A DNA stretch of 64,000 bases. Origin: Alisma plantago-aquatica (lineage: Eukaryota; Streptophyta; Magnoliopsida; Alismatales; Alismataceae). Below, one piece after another: positions 47,639 to 59,900 of this stretch; within the stretch, counting starts at the first letter, position 1, and the number at the start of each line of letters is the position of its first letter. The stretch is from positions 300,901,558-300,965,557 of the forward strand of contig OY856409.1 in the NCBI GenBank assembly GCA_963693085.1. The letters are read 5' to 3'. Both the position numbers and the translations under genes were made by a program. The notes under the pieces were generated by a model. It saw nothing but the letters and a program-made list of their open reading frames with translations, searched no databases and was not told the DNA's origin.

Positions 47639-49321
47639 TGGGAGTTTTACAAAGAAAGATCTCAACTCACTAATTACCCACAAGTGTACAGAGTCAATGT
47701 AGTCGAGTGTCGAACACAAGGATCTAGGCTAGTTAGGTGCAAATTTGTTAACTTACATTAATCTAAGTATGGTTACAAAGTTTGTGTTGATAACAGATTA
47801 AGAAGGTGAGTAAAAACAAAAGATCAAAGTTAAAAGATTGAATAAGAAATTAAAGGCTTGGATATTAGATTTCACTACCATACCATCATATCATATGGAC
47901 ATACGAAATCAAGATTACCATTAACATGCAAGGAGGTTGTCATCGTCGTGCATTTCCCAATGTCACGAGATGGTTCTCAACTTGGCATAACAATTTCGTG
48001 TCTATGCTTAGTATCGAACACAACCTTAACCCTCAATATTCTCAAGCCACTCTTGTGGTCAAGAGCATACTGCCATGGATTCTACTCCTTACTACCTCAT
48101 ACATTATCCCTAAGAACAAGGTGAGCATAAAACATGTACAAAAGGTGTCCAGCCAAACATACATGCAAGAAGCAGCGTAGGCATCCATAGAAAGTGAATT
48201 AACTAGCAATAAACATAGATTTTGAGTTCAAATGAACAATGGCATGGGTGTTACTCTCTGATGCCCAAGAAAAGATTTCTACTCATCCATAATGGAAATG
48301 TGCAGACACAATGCAAAAATTTTAGAGTTTTGCATGCTTAAGAGAAGAAAAAGCTAAAGGAACCAAAGATGTAGCCAAAGGAAAGTAGAACTCCAGTTAG
48401 AGGACAAAATTCCACCCTTGGAGCTGCTCCAACTCAGACAATCTTCCCTCCTAGAAAGCTTGAGTGATAGAAGTAAGCTATGTTGCACCTTCAAGGAAGA
48501 AATGGAGAAGAAATGAAGTAGAATGGAGGTTCATTGCCAAGAAACCACCTTCTTCTACCCCAAAATTTCCCTCCTTAGTTCTAGAACTTCTCTTAGACGA
48601 AAGTCACTTTCAAAATTATGAGAGATAACTGCTCATTGTATTGCCTTGGTCTTTAAAAATGAGGAGTAGTTTCTCTCATTTCTATAAAATTTGGTAGTGA
48701 CATGGTGTGTCTGTTTGAGGACACGCCATGTCCTGTTGTGTTGTTTTTTTTGTCATGCCGCTATTGTGAAGTACACAACATGTTTTAAATAAGACACGAC
48801 GTGTGATTTTCTTTTGGGGTCATTTCAAGAGAAAGGCACACGGCGTGTTCAAACTAACACATGTCATGTGTGTTGGCAGCAAGTTGTAGTCGGCCTTCTG
48901 GTCCCGAGGACACCTCGTGTCCTAGTTGGGACACGATGTGTGTGTTCTTCTGTGTTTTGGTGATGAGGCTACTGGAGACACACATGTCATGTGTTAAACA
49001 CCACACGACATGTTCTTCATTCTGCAAAGATATCTGTGAAGGGACACATCGTGTATTAAATAAGACATGTCGTGTGCAATGCTATTTTTGCATAAATAAA
49101 CTCTAAATTAGCTGCAAGTTAGGGAGAAGTCAATTTGGGGTCGGATTTGAGTTAAACTATCTCTAATTTGGCACATTGAATGTGTATCTACAATCAACAT
49201 CATGTGATAAGTAAAAATAACAAAAATATGGCAAGATAAATATGAATAGAGGCTAATGGAATGCAAAATGAACTAAATTTGTGTGTGAGATTGTGGAAAA
49301 AGTTGATATGAAATGCACACA
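47639..49321 (-). repeat. Athila/Tat-type 5' LTR with ACACG-word array
   Basis: On the minus strand starts TGTGTGCATTTCATATCAAC at 49,321 and ends ...GTAAAACTCCCA at 47,639; 1,683 bp. Gag and PBS follow in order. Words such as ACACGACATGT, ACACATGTCATGTGT and ACACGATGTGT recur about a dozen times between 48,700 and 49,080. Confidence 0.78.
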
Positions 49322-49357
49322 TCACTCTAGCTCTCCTTCCACCACTCTTTGATCAAG

Positions 49358-49504
49358 ATGGCTTCCTCTTCAGCTCTTGGTGGGAAGAAGCAAGTTGTTG
49401 AGAGGAAGGGGCAGATGGTTACTCCAGCCTTGAGCATCATCAACAACATCCCCTTCAACGAGGTTACTGCTGGAGAACACTACTTAAATCTCACCTCAAA
49501 GTAA
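49358..49504 (+). CDS. Short ORF of unknown nature (48 aa)
   Basis: ATG to TAA, 48 codons: begins MASSSALGGKKQVVERKGQ and ends EHYLNLTSK. Slightly more GC than its surroundings. It sits between the Athila LTR and a copia PPT/LTR, so it may be a piece of an internal retrotransposon ORF. I do not recognise it. Confidence 0.25.
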   Translation: MASSSALGGKKQVVERKGQMVTPALSIINNIPFNEVTAGEHYLNLTSK

Positions 49505-49711
49505 AATAAATGAATTTCATCATCTCTTATCTTGACATTAATTTCTGCTACATTCCCTTAAGAGATGAATATTATGTTCCATATCTCTTTCATAATAATT
49601 GGCACACATTTTATGAAAACAAAAGAATCTTTTCATCTCAGGTATATCACAAGTATGAAGCTCATCACATTTAAATTATTTTGATTATATTTTAGAAATG
49701 TTTGTCATCTT
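49505..49711. other. Non-coding, probable copia 3' internal region
   Basis: AT-rich, no ORF of note; leads directly into the PPT at 49,712. Confidence 0.4.
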
Positions 49712-49725
49712 CAAAAAGGGGGAGA
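49712..49725 (+). other. Copia (SIRE-like) polypurine tract
   Basis: CAAAAAGGGGGAGA before TTGTTGGC, a classic copia PPT-LTR border. Confidence 0.75.
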
Positions 49726-49726
49726 T

Positions 49727-51325
49727 TGTTGGCTAAATTGGACATTAACATACCCTTTGTTTTGATGATGAGAAACATTTCATACTTATGGATCTAATGT
49801 GCTATTTGAGTATTTTGGGGCTCAAGGTAATAAGGATATCCTACTAAATGAAAAGTTGAAGATCAATACAAATTGGAGATCAAATGCGCTTAATTGTTCA
49901 TGTTTTCATGATTGTAATCAAATGTAAACACTTGTACAAAATATTATGTACAAGTACTTAGACATCATGTAAATCAAGTGTTATATCTTCCCTATCCACT
50001 TATAACCCTTAGCAAGGATCCTCCCTAGAGTTAAAGTCACTATCATTCATTAAAACACACACTTTTAGGTGGTTCAAAAGATTGAAATGGGGACATCCTC
50101 AGTTGAGAAACTAATTGACCGAAACACACTCGGTTCAAGTTTTTTTCGACCAAGAACCACCTCAATCGAACATTTGAGAACTATTCAAAACCTTAAGTAT
50201 TTATGCTCTAAAAGGGTTTCGATCAAAAATATTGTCGACTGAGCAAACCTTGGACCAAAGCTTGTGACTGTTAGACCAAGTGGTTGGGAGTTGGAAATAT
50301 ACGTTGATACAAAATTTCCTTAAACCCAAGCTCGGTCGAAGAAATTCTTGACTGAGACACAATTCGATCGATAAACTTGACGACCTAGTAGGGTTATGGA
50401 TTGTTCTTTTAAGCATGAACAAATTAGTCATTGCTAGCCAACTATGTATACCCAATCACTAGTTAAGCACTAAGAACACTCTAGAGACTCCCTATAATGT
50501 TCCTAAGTACTTCCAAACCATTCTTTTAGATAGAAGAGGCCTTAGGACACCTAAAGCACTTAAGCTACACTTGAGAATTCATTCTAGTGATCAATAAAGT
50601 TGAGCAACACTTGCCATCCTGTTCTTCAAGCTTCAAATTCGTATCCTATAGCCATAGCCTCTTAGCCAACATCAAGAAATGTCCATACTAAGTGGTTTGA
50701 GAGATTTACCACTTGATATAGGATCAAAGCTCAATACTCTATTGGTGTACTTCCTTTCTTCCAATCCCCATTCATAGGTTAAAGCTACTCGTGCTCCTTG
50801 ACTACTCCAAGTTGTGGAGGTTGCTTGAGGGAGCTTGATTGGAGATACTTCTTGGTGGAGAAGGCTTCTTCAAGGCGTGCTTGAGATTACTTCAAGAAGG
50901 TGGCTTCAAGGGAGGTTGAATCGACTTCTAGGTGAAGGCTATTTCAAGGTGGTGGAGCTACTTCAAGGAGAAGAAGGTTGGTCCAAGGGCTTGGATTTAC
51001 TTCAAAGAAGACTGCTTCAAGGAGATTGAGGATACTCTAGGAGAAGTATACTGCAAGGAAAGTGATTGTATTTTATTTGAACATCCTTGAGAGGTAAATA
51101 AAATTAATCACTTTCAAAATCCCAATTGGAAACAATTGGGTAGTGGACTGACAACATTTGATTCAAACGTTGGAACCACTCTTAATGGAAGTGTCTTCCT
51201 TGTTTCCTCCTCCTTCTTTGGTTGAGTGTTTAATTATTTTTAGAATATCAAAATATCTATTCACCCTCCTCTAGATCTTTCAGGAACTTAGATCGGGTTT
51301 CACCTACTAAGATCTCTCACCAACA
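49727..51325 (+). repeat. Copia (SIRE-like) 3' LTR, end uncertain
   Basis: Begins TGTTGGCTAAATTGG right after the PPT. A possible end is ...TCTCACCAACA at 51,325, which would pair with the start; the CCTCCTCTAGATC text near 51,265 is typical of copia LTR ends. No PBS follows. TCGGTCGA/TCGATCGA-type words occur at 50,110-50,380. Confidence 0.5.
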
Positions 51326-51650
51326 TGCAATACTCACACCCCTTTGTATATCCTTAACAAGATTATAAGTGATCATCATATATGTCTATTCTCTCCTCCC
51401 TCGAGCTTAGGATAGATATAGATTATAATGTTATATCTCTCTTGAGATGGAAAACAAACAATCATGAAGCAAACCATATGTTCATTAGCTTTAACATTCC
51501 AACATTTTCATGCATTCATGCAATTCCATAACACTTAGATAACATTAATACTACTCTTTTGAGGCATTAACAATCATACATCACAAGATGGTAGATAATC
51601 ATGCAAGTGAAGTAGTAAGAACAAGAGTATGGAGATAATCCTTGCTAGGA

Positions 51651-51694
<44 letters not shown>

Positions 51695-52140
51695 TTATAT
51701 TTATATTTATATTCAAAAGGATGTAAGTATATACATGTTGGGAGAGCCTTAGTGGCTACTCCCAACCCAAGTAATACCCACTCATTTTCGGGAGTATCAT
51801 TTTTTATTTACAAACAAATAGAGACATGGAGAACCATAGGAAGGAAGATATGGAGGAAGAAGCAAAAGAAATTCGAAGTAGGGGACTAGAGGATACAACG
51901 ATTGTGACCATACAATGGCCACAACTGATGGCTTGGTTCTGTTGCTCAGGGACTAAAGCAACAGTGATGGTGATCTCCCTCTTCTTCTTCTTCCTCAATC
52001 TGTCAAAAGAGGGACTCCTGAAGCAGGTGAAAATGAGCAGGTGGAGGTTTAAGAGTAGGCTTGATGGACTCTCGTCCATTGTTCCTATCAACTGGTGGTG
52101 GCGGGGATCAATCGATGGCATCTTCTTCCTTTAGTAGCTC
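51326..52140. other. Mixed repeat DNA, possible leader of a gypsy element
   Basis: Contains a microsatellite (51,653-51,713). On the minus strand a 105-codon frame (51,804-52,121) lies just inside a PBS-like TTGGCGCTAGTGATCAAATG (52,163-52,144); its product (MPSIDPRHHQLIGTMDES...) is not recognised and may be chance. Confidence 0.35.
51653..51713. repeat. (AT)n followed by (TTTATA)n microsatellite
   Basis: About 30 bp of AT, then about five TTTATA units. Confidence 0.93.
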
Positions 52141-52173
52141 CACATTTGATCACTAGCGCCAACTTAAAGGCAA

Positions 52174-52818
52174 TGTGTGTGACCCCCCTTACGTAATTGG
52201 TCATCTCCTATTTATAGGTGTCGGCCTGGGGTCCTTTACTTGCACCCTAAGCCTTCCAAGTACTAGCCATCGGGGCACGTGCTCAACGGTCCTGAGTACA
52301 GTACATGTCACAATCGCCATCGGGTGTCAGCAACATGTGCACCATCAGTTGATGGCCGTAGATACGTCACTGACTGGCAGTCGCAAGGGCATCACCATTT
52401 GATGCACGCAGATGTACCATCGACTGATGGGCACAGACATGCCTATGGGTTATGATAGTAGGTGCGCTATCTGTTGATGGTCACAGCCATACAACCAGTT
52501 GATGGTCGCAGGGGCACTTGCGGGTGATGGGTTATTACACCATCGATCGATGGCACGGTAGGGTGATGTTGGGTAAAATCTACTGGTGATGGACTAATGG
52601 CTATACAGAGGCCATCGATTGTCCTTATGTGGTGGCTCTGCCTTTGATAATCTAGCTTCCAATCCTCTACTTACATGTATGTGATGTTATTGTCATGGTC
52701 AAAATAGGATAAAGAGAGTGTATGCAAGGTAGGAGGGATGTGAATGTGAAATTGCCTAAATAAAACAAAAATATGGATAAAGTAAGGCATATAATATCTA
52801 CAAAAATGGATGTTATCA
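52174..52818 (-). repeat. Probable short gypsy LTR with CCATCGA-word array
   Basis: On the minus strand it would start TGATAACATCCATTTTTG at 52,818 and end GGGGGGTCACACA near 52,174, about 645 bp, followed 10 bp on by a PBS-like sequence. A TATAAATAG box is at about 52,218-52,210 on the minus strand. Words like CCATCGACTGATGG, GTTGATGGTCG and CCATCGATCGATGG crowd 52,260-52,640, upstream of the TATA box. Confidence 0.5.
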
Positions 52819-55239
52819 ACTCCTAACTAGTCATAGGGTATGTCATTCTTCTTGTACATATTAGTCAAGTTTCTAGTAGGTTGAATAAATCCTCTAGTAG
52901 TAAAGCATGACCAATTACTTATCCATAACATAAACATTATTGGGTTGATGAAACAAATACATATAACAAAAATGCAAAAATAGGCAAAATTTAATTTACT
53001 CAAGCGCCTAAACCCATACATAAATGTTGAAGATAGTAGCATTATATATGGAAGTACAGAAACAACATCATTTTTTATAATTGTAAACTTGATGTCATGG
53101 CTATTTGGTGCACCATCAAGTTAGGTTTCAATAGCATAGAGAAAATGTACATATAGGGCCCTTCCTCTCCTATCATGTTCTATATCCATATTTCAATAAT
53201 TCCATTTATTAGTTACCAAAAAAAAGTTGAAGATAATCATGAACTCTGTTAATAACCATTATACATCTCTGAGTTCACATTCTAGGGAGAGGAAAGCTTG
53301 TGAAGGCCTTTTTGGAAGATCTTGCTTAAATCCAGCTCTAAACTTGATTCCTCGCCAAAATAGAGGTTTTATTTGTCAATCTTACATTTTTCACATCTCC
53401 AAGGAAAGACAGAGAAACCATGATTTAGAGAAGAAAATGCCCATCAGATTAATAAGAAAAAAGTAATTAAAGTACAAATTTTGTTTTCGATTACTTGATA
53501 CTACATTACAACTATTTTCCCCACAAACATGAAGAATATACACATAAATGTGGAGGAGTTGATGCTTCTTCCACAAACTATCACAATTTTGGATAAAAAA
53601 GAGGAAAGGAGAAGTAGCAGTGCTAAAGATCAAAAGAACAATGGAATATATCATAGGTCTATCACTCTGAGGATACCAAAGCCTTCTTTGGTTTTTATGA
53701 GTTGTTCTTCTCCTTCATCTTGCTCTCCAATCTAGTCTCTCTTTTTCCCCTCTCTCCAATGTAAAAGAACAAAGTGGTAACCTCTAACATGCTCAAACTA
53801 TCTACCTTAATTATATAAGATTTGGATGGAGTTTCAGATATATGAATTTGAATTTGGGCTGCAAATTTGGTAACCAATAGAGGATGGTAACATTATAAAG
53901 ACCAATAACACATTGATGTATCAGGGCCCGGGAGATCACTTTTCCTTGATATAGTCATATAGGCCATATGTCCAAGCAACGTAGGATCATACATCAAGCT
54001 AATAGTTGGTGATATTCTGGTCTATCTGACTATATGTCCATATACATGTACCACGTGAACAAGGGTGGTGGTATTGTGTGATGATTTGTTATAAAATCTG
54101 GTATATGTTGTTCTATTTTTCAAATAGCTATTTAAGGCTTGTATTACTTAATTATAATCCAAATGAGTTAAGTATATCCTAATAGTCACTCACCTCAATT
54201 GAAACAATTTATTGAATATATCTTCAAAAGCAAATTTTGTAATGACATAGACAAATGTGATCATAATATTTTCAAACTCAACATTAGCAATTTAAAACCT
54301 TAAAGATCACATGAATAAGAACTAGGATAATGAATCAATAAAGCTTCAAATTCTATAATCAACATATGGCTTGCTATAGGTTATTTGCATGGTACATGAC
54401 TAAGAAAATCAGAACTTTGAGTTGGATATCCTTTAGATTTTACATGTTACAGTAAAGATGAAGAGTTGTAATATATCTTCTATATTATTTCTAGAATTCC
54501 TCACCCAACTTAGAAAATATATTTTTGATTTAGTCTTACCATTATGTTCACACTTTGGGGGTTGATCCTATTGTAAGCAAGTTTAACCTTTTTGTTCTTG
54601 GAAATGAAAGCAATGTGTGAAATAGCTTTTATGTTATGTTAATGTCAAGGTCCTAGCACAATATTAATAGTTTCACGTTAATTTATTGGTTAGAATAATG
54701 CTTCTTATTTGCAAGACAAAATATGCTCATTCTATGCTAGGAAGAAACAACACGGTGTTCAATGATCAATATTTTTTTATTTTTCTATGAGTCATCTCCC
54801 CTAGATTGGGGTGTCTCCACTCCACACTTAGTTGACATTCTACATAATTGTTGTAGGATGTCATTTCAAAGATATAGACTCCAAATGGTTTGGTCTAATA
54901 TTTTGAAACACTAAGAGGAAATATAGTAATACTTATCTCTATTATATCAACTATATTCAAAGAATGAAATTCAAATGTCTTAGAAATTATCTATTATAGG
55001 AAGATAAATTTATGAGGCCATGTTACTCTAATAATATGTCCTTGGAAAATTAATTGGACAAAAGTTTGAGAACTAGATGATAAAATATAATATAAAGTAA
55101 AAAATGTATACTCATAAGTAAAACAAGTTGGTATGAAATGTAGAAATGAATGATGAAAATATATAATGTAACCACAGCCAAATTTCATGTGACAACCATG
55201 ACTGATACGAATGGAAACAAAAATATGATAGACTGCATA
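52819..55239. other. AT-rich DNA without recognisable genes
   Basis: About 2.4 kb in which I find only short ORFs with no family similarity on either strand and no clear repeat borders. It could be genuine non-mobile intergenic DNA or very old repeats. Confidence 0.5.
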
Positions 55240-56030
55240 GGGATCACAAAATTTGATGAAGTGGATAGCATATTCTAATCAAATTTTGTTATATTTTAAA
55301 TGGCGATGATTAGCATGAACAGTACAAAAGTGGAATTGAGACGACCTAATACTAAATCCCAAAGCAATTGGATGATTATATGAAAACATTTCATGTAAGA
55401 TCCCAAAGATGTTTCTCGTGATAATGGTGCTAAGGCTCCAAGTCTTGATAGTTTGGAGTAAATGTTACAAAAAATATTAGAAAATCTATATTTATTTGTG
55501 AAAAGTATATCATTCGAATGTGGTTTATACGATAAACTAAGACATATTAGCCTCTACAATGTAATGCCGAATTTTATTGCAAAATAAACTTAACTCTCTT
55601 GAGTTATATTATTTTCTTCACTTGATTTTTTTTGTACTATCCTTATGAACAAATTGAATATTGAAAGGATGTTATTATTGTGAAACAAGCTATCTGCAAC
55701 ATAAAACTAGATAGAAAATGAGTGAATTGGATGCATTCTGAGATTATTTAGGTAGGCTTATGAATAAAAGAGATAAAAAAATTTTGGTTTTTGGTATTTT
55801 TGTGGATTTTGATCGTCCTATTAGGTGCTTCATGCTCATAATGAGTTTGACTGGTCGATATGGTGCAATGATTGGTCCTATTATCCTTAATATAATAGTG
55901 ATGCAGAGGATTTCCTCTCCATTTTTTTTGTCTCCTATGTCTCAAGCAATTTTCCACCTCATAGGTAAGGAAATATGTAACAAGAAGAAACAAAACCTTA
56001 CAAAAAATAGTGTGGCAGATTTGTAAGTCA
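55240..56030 (+). pseudogene. LINE RT remnant
   Basis: In shifting frames: APSLDSLE (about 55,433, for APGPDGF), LRHISLYNVMPNFIAK (about 55,537-55,585, for YRPISLCNVxYKIISK), and RISSPFFLSPMSQAIFHLIGKE (about 55,908-55,975, for GDPLSPFLFLLxxEALSHLI). Order and spacing fit a collapsed L1 RT, much shortened. No ends visible. Confidence 0.55.
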
Positions 56031-56251
56031 CTCACATTTAGCAACGAACAAGTTCATTAGGTTTGCAAGCTCTTAACAAGAATTTAACATGCTTTATTAA
56101 TAAGTTTCATAAAGAAAAATTTAGTGTATTGATCACAAGAAGTGAGTCAAGATTGAAGTAGCTAACATATATAACTAAAGTGATGGGAACCCTCCTTAGA
56201 TTGCCTTGGGAAGTCCTTGATTGTTCTGAGTGGCAACCATCTATCAATATC

Positions 56252-56266
56252 AATTAAAATAGTTTT
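56252..56266. repeat. 15-bp target-site duplication, LINE 3' side
   Basis: AATTAAAATAGTTTT, identical to 62,125-62,139. The last four Ts merge with the T run of the tail, as expected when a TTTT end primes on the poly(A). Confidence 0.93.
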
Positions 56267-56297
56267 TTTTTTTTGGAGAATACCCAGAGGTTACAAG

Positions 56298-56966
56298 TTA
56301 CGGACTGACTGACTGATGAACAAAAAGGCTACTGAAGGGTTGGAGATCCTCGTAGTAAAGTTGTTGGAGAGGAGGCGGGCAGAGATCCCACAAGCTTGAA
56401 GTATCTGGTTGCTTGAGGCATTGCTTGGCCAGCCAATCTGCAAGTTTGTTTTGATTCCTGCGAAGGTACTCCACATTAAAGCAAGGAACGTCTTCACAGA
56501 GAAGATGGATGGTCTTGGTGAGGAGTTCATATTTCGGTGGAGGGGTAGCTAGCTTCTTGATCCAAGTCATTGCGTTCCAGGAGTCTGTGATTATGATACC
56601 GGAGCTGAGTGCTTTATCGCCCGCAAATAGCAACGCCTCTCGAATCGCCATGAGTTCTCCTCTAGTCGGGTCTGTGCCTGTAGAGCGTCTGGCTTGAGCG
56701 TGTATCCAGGAGCCCTGGTAATCCCTAACAATCAAACTTGTAGCTCGATTGCCCTCTGCCTCGCAAGTAGCAGTGTCTACATGAATGATGGATGAGGTTG
56801 GTGAAACGTGGAATCTTGTGGCACTCTGGGGTGGCACCAAAACATGTAACGGACGCGATTGGAAGGCACGAACAGCAGTGTGAGTCGATGAGTTGCAGTG
56901 GGTGATTATTGTTGAAGGCGGTAAGGCTTTGTGCTCAAATACATGCAAATTGCGATTCTTCCACAA
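56298..56966 (-). pseudogene. ORF2 C-terminal RNase H part, cut off by an in-frame TGA
   Basis: 222 codons directly after the TGA at 56,969-56,967, in the same frame as ORF2, so it is the rest of the same protein and not a separate gene. It reads WKNRNLHVFE first, then RNase H: HVDTATCEAEG (first Asp), RGELMAIREALLFA (Glu), IITDSWNAM (Asp) and RNQNKLADWLAK (last Asp), i.e. a complete acidic set of the plant-LINE RVT_3 type. This domain removes RNA from the RNA-DNA hybrid. There is no ATG near its start, so it is made only if the TGA is read through. Confidence 0.88.
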
Positions 56967-59900
56967 TCACCAACAGGCCGTGGCGAAGCAAATGTCCCAG
57001 TTGGGTATCTTGCTTAAAGTCTTCAAGTTGTAGGCAAGCCAGGCTGGGGTAGAGTTGAGGGTGAAGAAATCTACGGCTTCCAACGGAACCAGACGATTCC
57101 AGACTACCATCGCCGGCTTACAATCACGGATGGCATGGAGGGTTGTTTCCAGTGGACCCTGGCATCTGGTACAGGCAGTATCTTGGGTCAACTTACGTCT
57201 AACCCTTAACTCATTAGTGAGGAGACGGTCCCGGTGAATTAACCAAAGAGTAGTTTTGGTGCGCTGCTGGGTCTTCAACCCCCAGATGGTACTATAGCAC
57301 TCTGTATTGGCTGAGTCTGTGGAGTGCGTGAGGATCTTGTAAGCTGAATTGGAAGAGAAAACGCCATCCATGGAAGGAATCCAAATCCTCCTGTCCTTGC
57401 CAAATGAAGGCCGTGGAGGAGGCATGAGAGTAATAGCCCGTGCCGAGGAGTCATTGAACCAGTAATCCAAGAAACTCGTATCCCACCTTCCTGAGTCGGT
57501 AACAAGGCAAGACACAGTCATGTCTAATAAATCTTCAGGGATCGTATGATTGGGTTTCAGGGTAGGAGCCACACCATCTCCAACCCATAGATCGGACCAT
57601 ACATTAGTATTGAGCCCAGAGATGGCCGTCATCGTAGAATTAGACAGGATAAGAGGCATTAGTGACTTGATACCCCTCCAAGTATGGGAACCAGAGGGAG
57701 ATGTCGGGCTTTGCCTTCCGTATTTAGCAGTCATAAGTTGAATCCATGGTGTTTGACCTTGCTTGACATAGTCCCAAGCGAGCTTGGCAAGAAGGGATTT
57801 ATTGAAGGTAGCCGCCTCTCTTACTCCCAGACCTCCTTTGTTTAGAGGTTTGGTAATGTGTCTCCAGGCCACTAGGTTCAATTTCTTCGAATTTTGAGTG
57901 CCACTCCAGATGAAGTTGCGGGTAAGCTGGTTGATTCTGTCCGTAGTAGATGTTGGTAAGAGAGAGGATTGCATCGTGTAACAAGATTGGGAGGAGAGCA
58001 CCGATTTTGCCAGAGTGACCCTTCCTGCCAGAGATAGAAAACGATTTTGCCAACAGTTAATCTGAGTGCAGATCCTATCCACCAAATATTGGTAATGAGT
58101 TTTGCTTTTCCTCTTGTGGATGATTGGGATGCCAAGGTGACGACCCAGATTAGAAGTTTCTTGGATGTTTAAAGCTCTGCACACATCTGCTCGCAGGTGT
58201 CTAGGCGTGTTTGAAGAGAAGAATACCGATGATTTTTCATTAGAGAGAAACTGTCCTGATGCTTGGCTGAAGCGTGTGAGACATCTGGTAACGGTAGTCG
58301 CTTGGCGCGCTGAAGCTTCCCCGAAGAGGATAATATCATCCGCAAAGCAGACATGGGAGAAGGCCAACTTTTGCCTTGTCAAGCAGACGGGTTTCCAATG
58401 TCCTAAAGAGACTTCTTCTTCAATCAATTGACTAAAACGTTCCAGGCAAAGAACAAAGATATAAGGGGAGAGAGGGTCCCCTTGCTTCACCCCGCAGGAT
58501 GGCTGAAAGGAGCCGATGTTCTCCCCGTTCCAGAGTATGGAGGTCGTCCCAGAAGTGATTATATGCATGATGATGTGGATAAGATTCCTTGGTAAATGAC
58601 ATTTGGAGAGGGTGTCGGCGATGAAAGGCCAACTGAGTTTATCAAACGCTTTCATGAGGTCAAGCTTAATAGCACAATAGTGTTGACGGTAGTGCTTGGA
58701 TTCCAGGGAGTGAATAATCTCTTGAACGAGGACTATATTGTCCCCAATCTTACGTCCTGGCACGAAACTGGACTGATGAGGAGAAATCCACGAAGGAAGA
58801 TAAGGCTTCAATCTATTGGCGATAACCTTGGACAAGAGCTTGGAGCAGACATTATTTAAGGAGATCGGCCGCAATTGGGAGCAAGACTCCGGTTGCGGCA
58901 CCTTCAGGATGAGAATCAAGGTCGAGTCGGTGCAGCCTTTCTCGATAGGGTTCCCAGCAAAGGGTTCTTGAATGAGGTTACAGATCTGTTGTTGAAGAAT
59001 GAACCAGTTCTTTAGGATGAAGGACACACCTATACCATCCGGGCCGGGTGCCTTCAGAGGCGGCATGGATTCAAGAGTTTTAAGAATTTCTGAGCTGGTC
59101 GGAGCCATCGCAAGAGCCACCTTCGCCTCCTCACTGAGTGGGGCAAAACTCCCAATGAAGGTTTCACTCGAACGCCGACACAGCTCAGGAGATGAGTCTT
59201 GGTAGACGCTGGAGAAGAAGGAAAGAATGAGATTGTTGAGATCATCACCCTCATCTATCCAGGATCCGTTGGAATCCTTTAAGCGTGTGATTTTGTTTTT
59301 GCACCTTCTGGCCTTGACAATCGAGTGGAAATATTTAGTATTGTTGTCGCCTAGTTTCACCCAAGAACAACGTGCCTTCTGTTGCCAATCGAGCTCCTCC
59401 CTCCTGAGGATATCATCTAATTTACATTGTAGATCGATTGTGTCTCTAGCTAGATTATGATCGAAGTTGATCGCTAGTTGAAATTGGTTCCAACGTATGG
59501 AGTTTCCCAGTTGGTCTTTAGCTCTCCGGTCCTCCTTCTTCTTCTTTGCTGCCCAGGATGCTGCTGCTTTGAGGAAGCTTGAGCCCGCCCGTCCAAAGGA
59601 GGGCGCGGGGTCCCAGTTGTTCTGAAGGAAAGTATTGAAGCCTTCCATCTCGTTCCAGCTGGCTGCTGTCCCATGGAAAGGCCTATGCTTGGGCTTAGAG
59701 TCCATAGTCGTGACCAGAAGGGGGGAGTGGTCGGAATTGGTCCGCTCAAGCACCATGACAGGGGTTGAGATCGCGAGGTCGAGCCAAGGTCCATTACCAA
59801 GCGCTCTATCAAGCTTCTCATGTAGTAAACCTCTTCGGAAAGTGGTGCGAGGACCATTGGTACTAAGATTGTGAAGATTGCAAGCCGCCGCTGCGTCAAT

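Noticed and set aside
51574..51889. ORFs with YIYIYI / YKYKYK
   Set aside because: Produced by AT and TTTATA microsatellite repeats.
55748..56044. Minus-strand 98-codon ORF
   Set aside because: Antisense to the LINE RT remnant and without similarity.
56298..56966. Independent RNase H gene
   Set aside because: It is in the same frame and directly after the ORF2 stop, lacks its own ATG, and lies inside the LINE before its poly(A).
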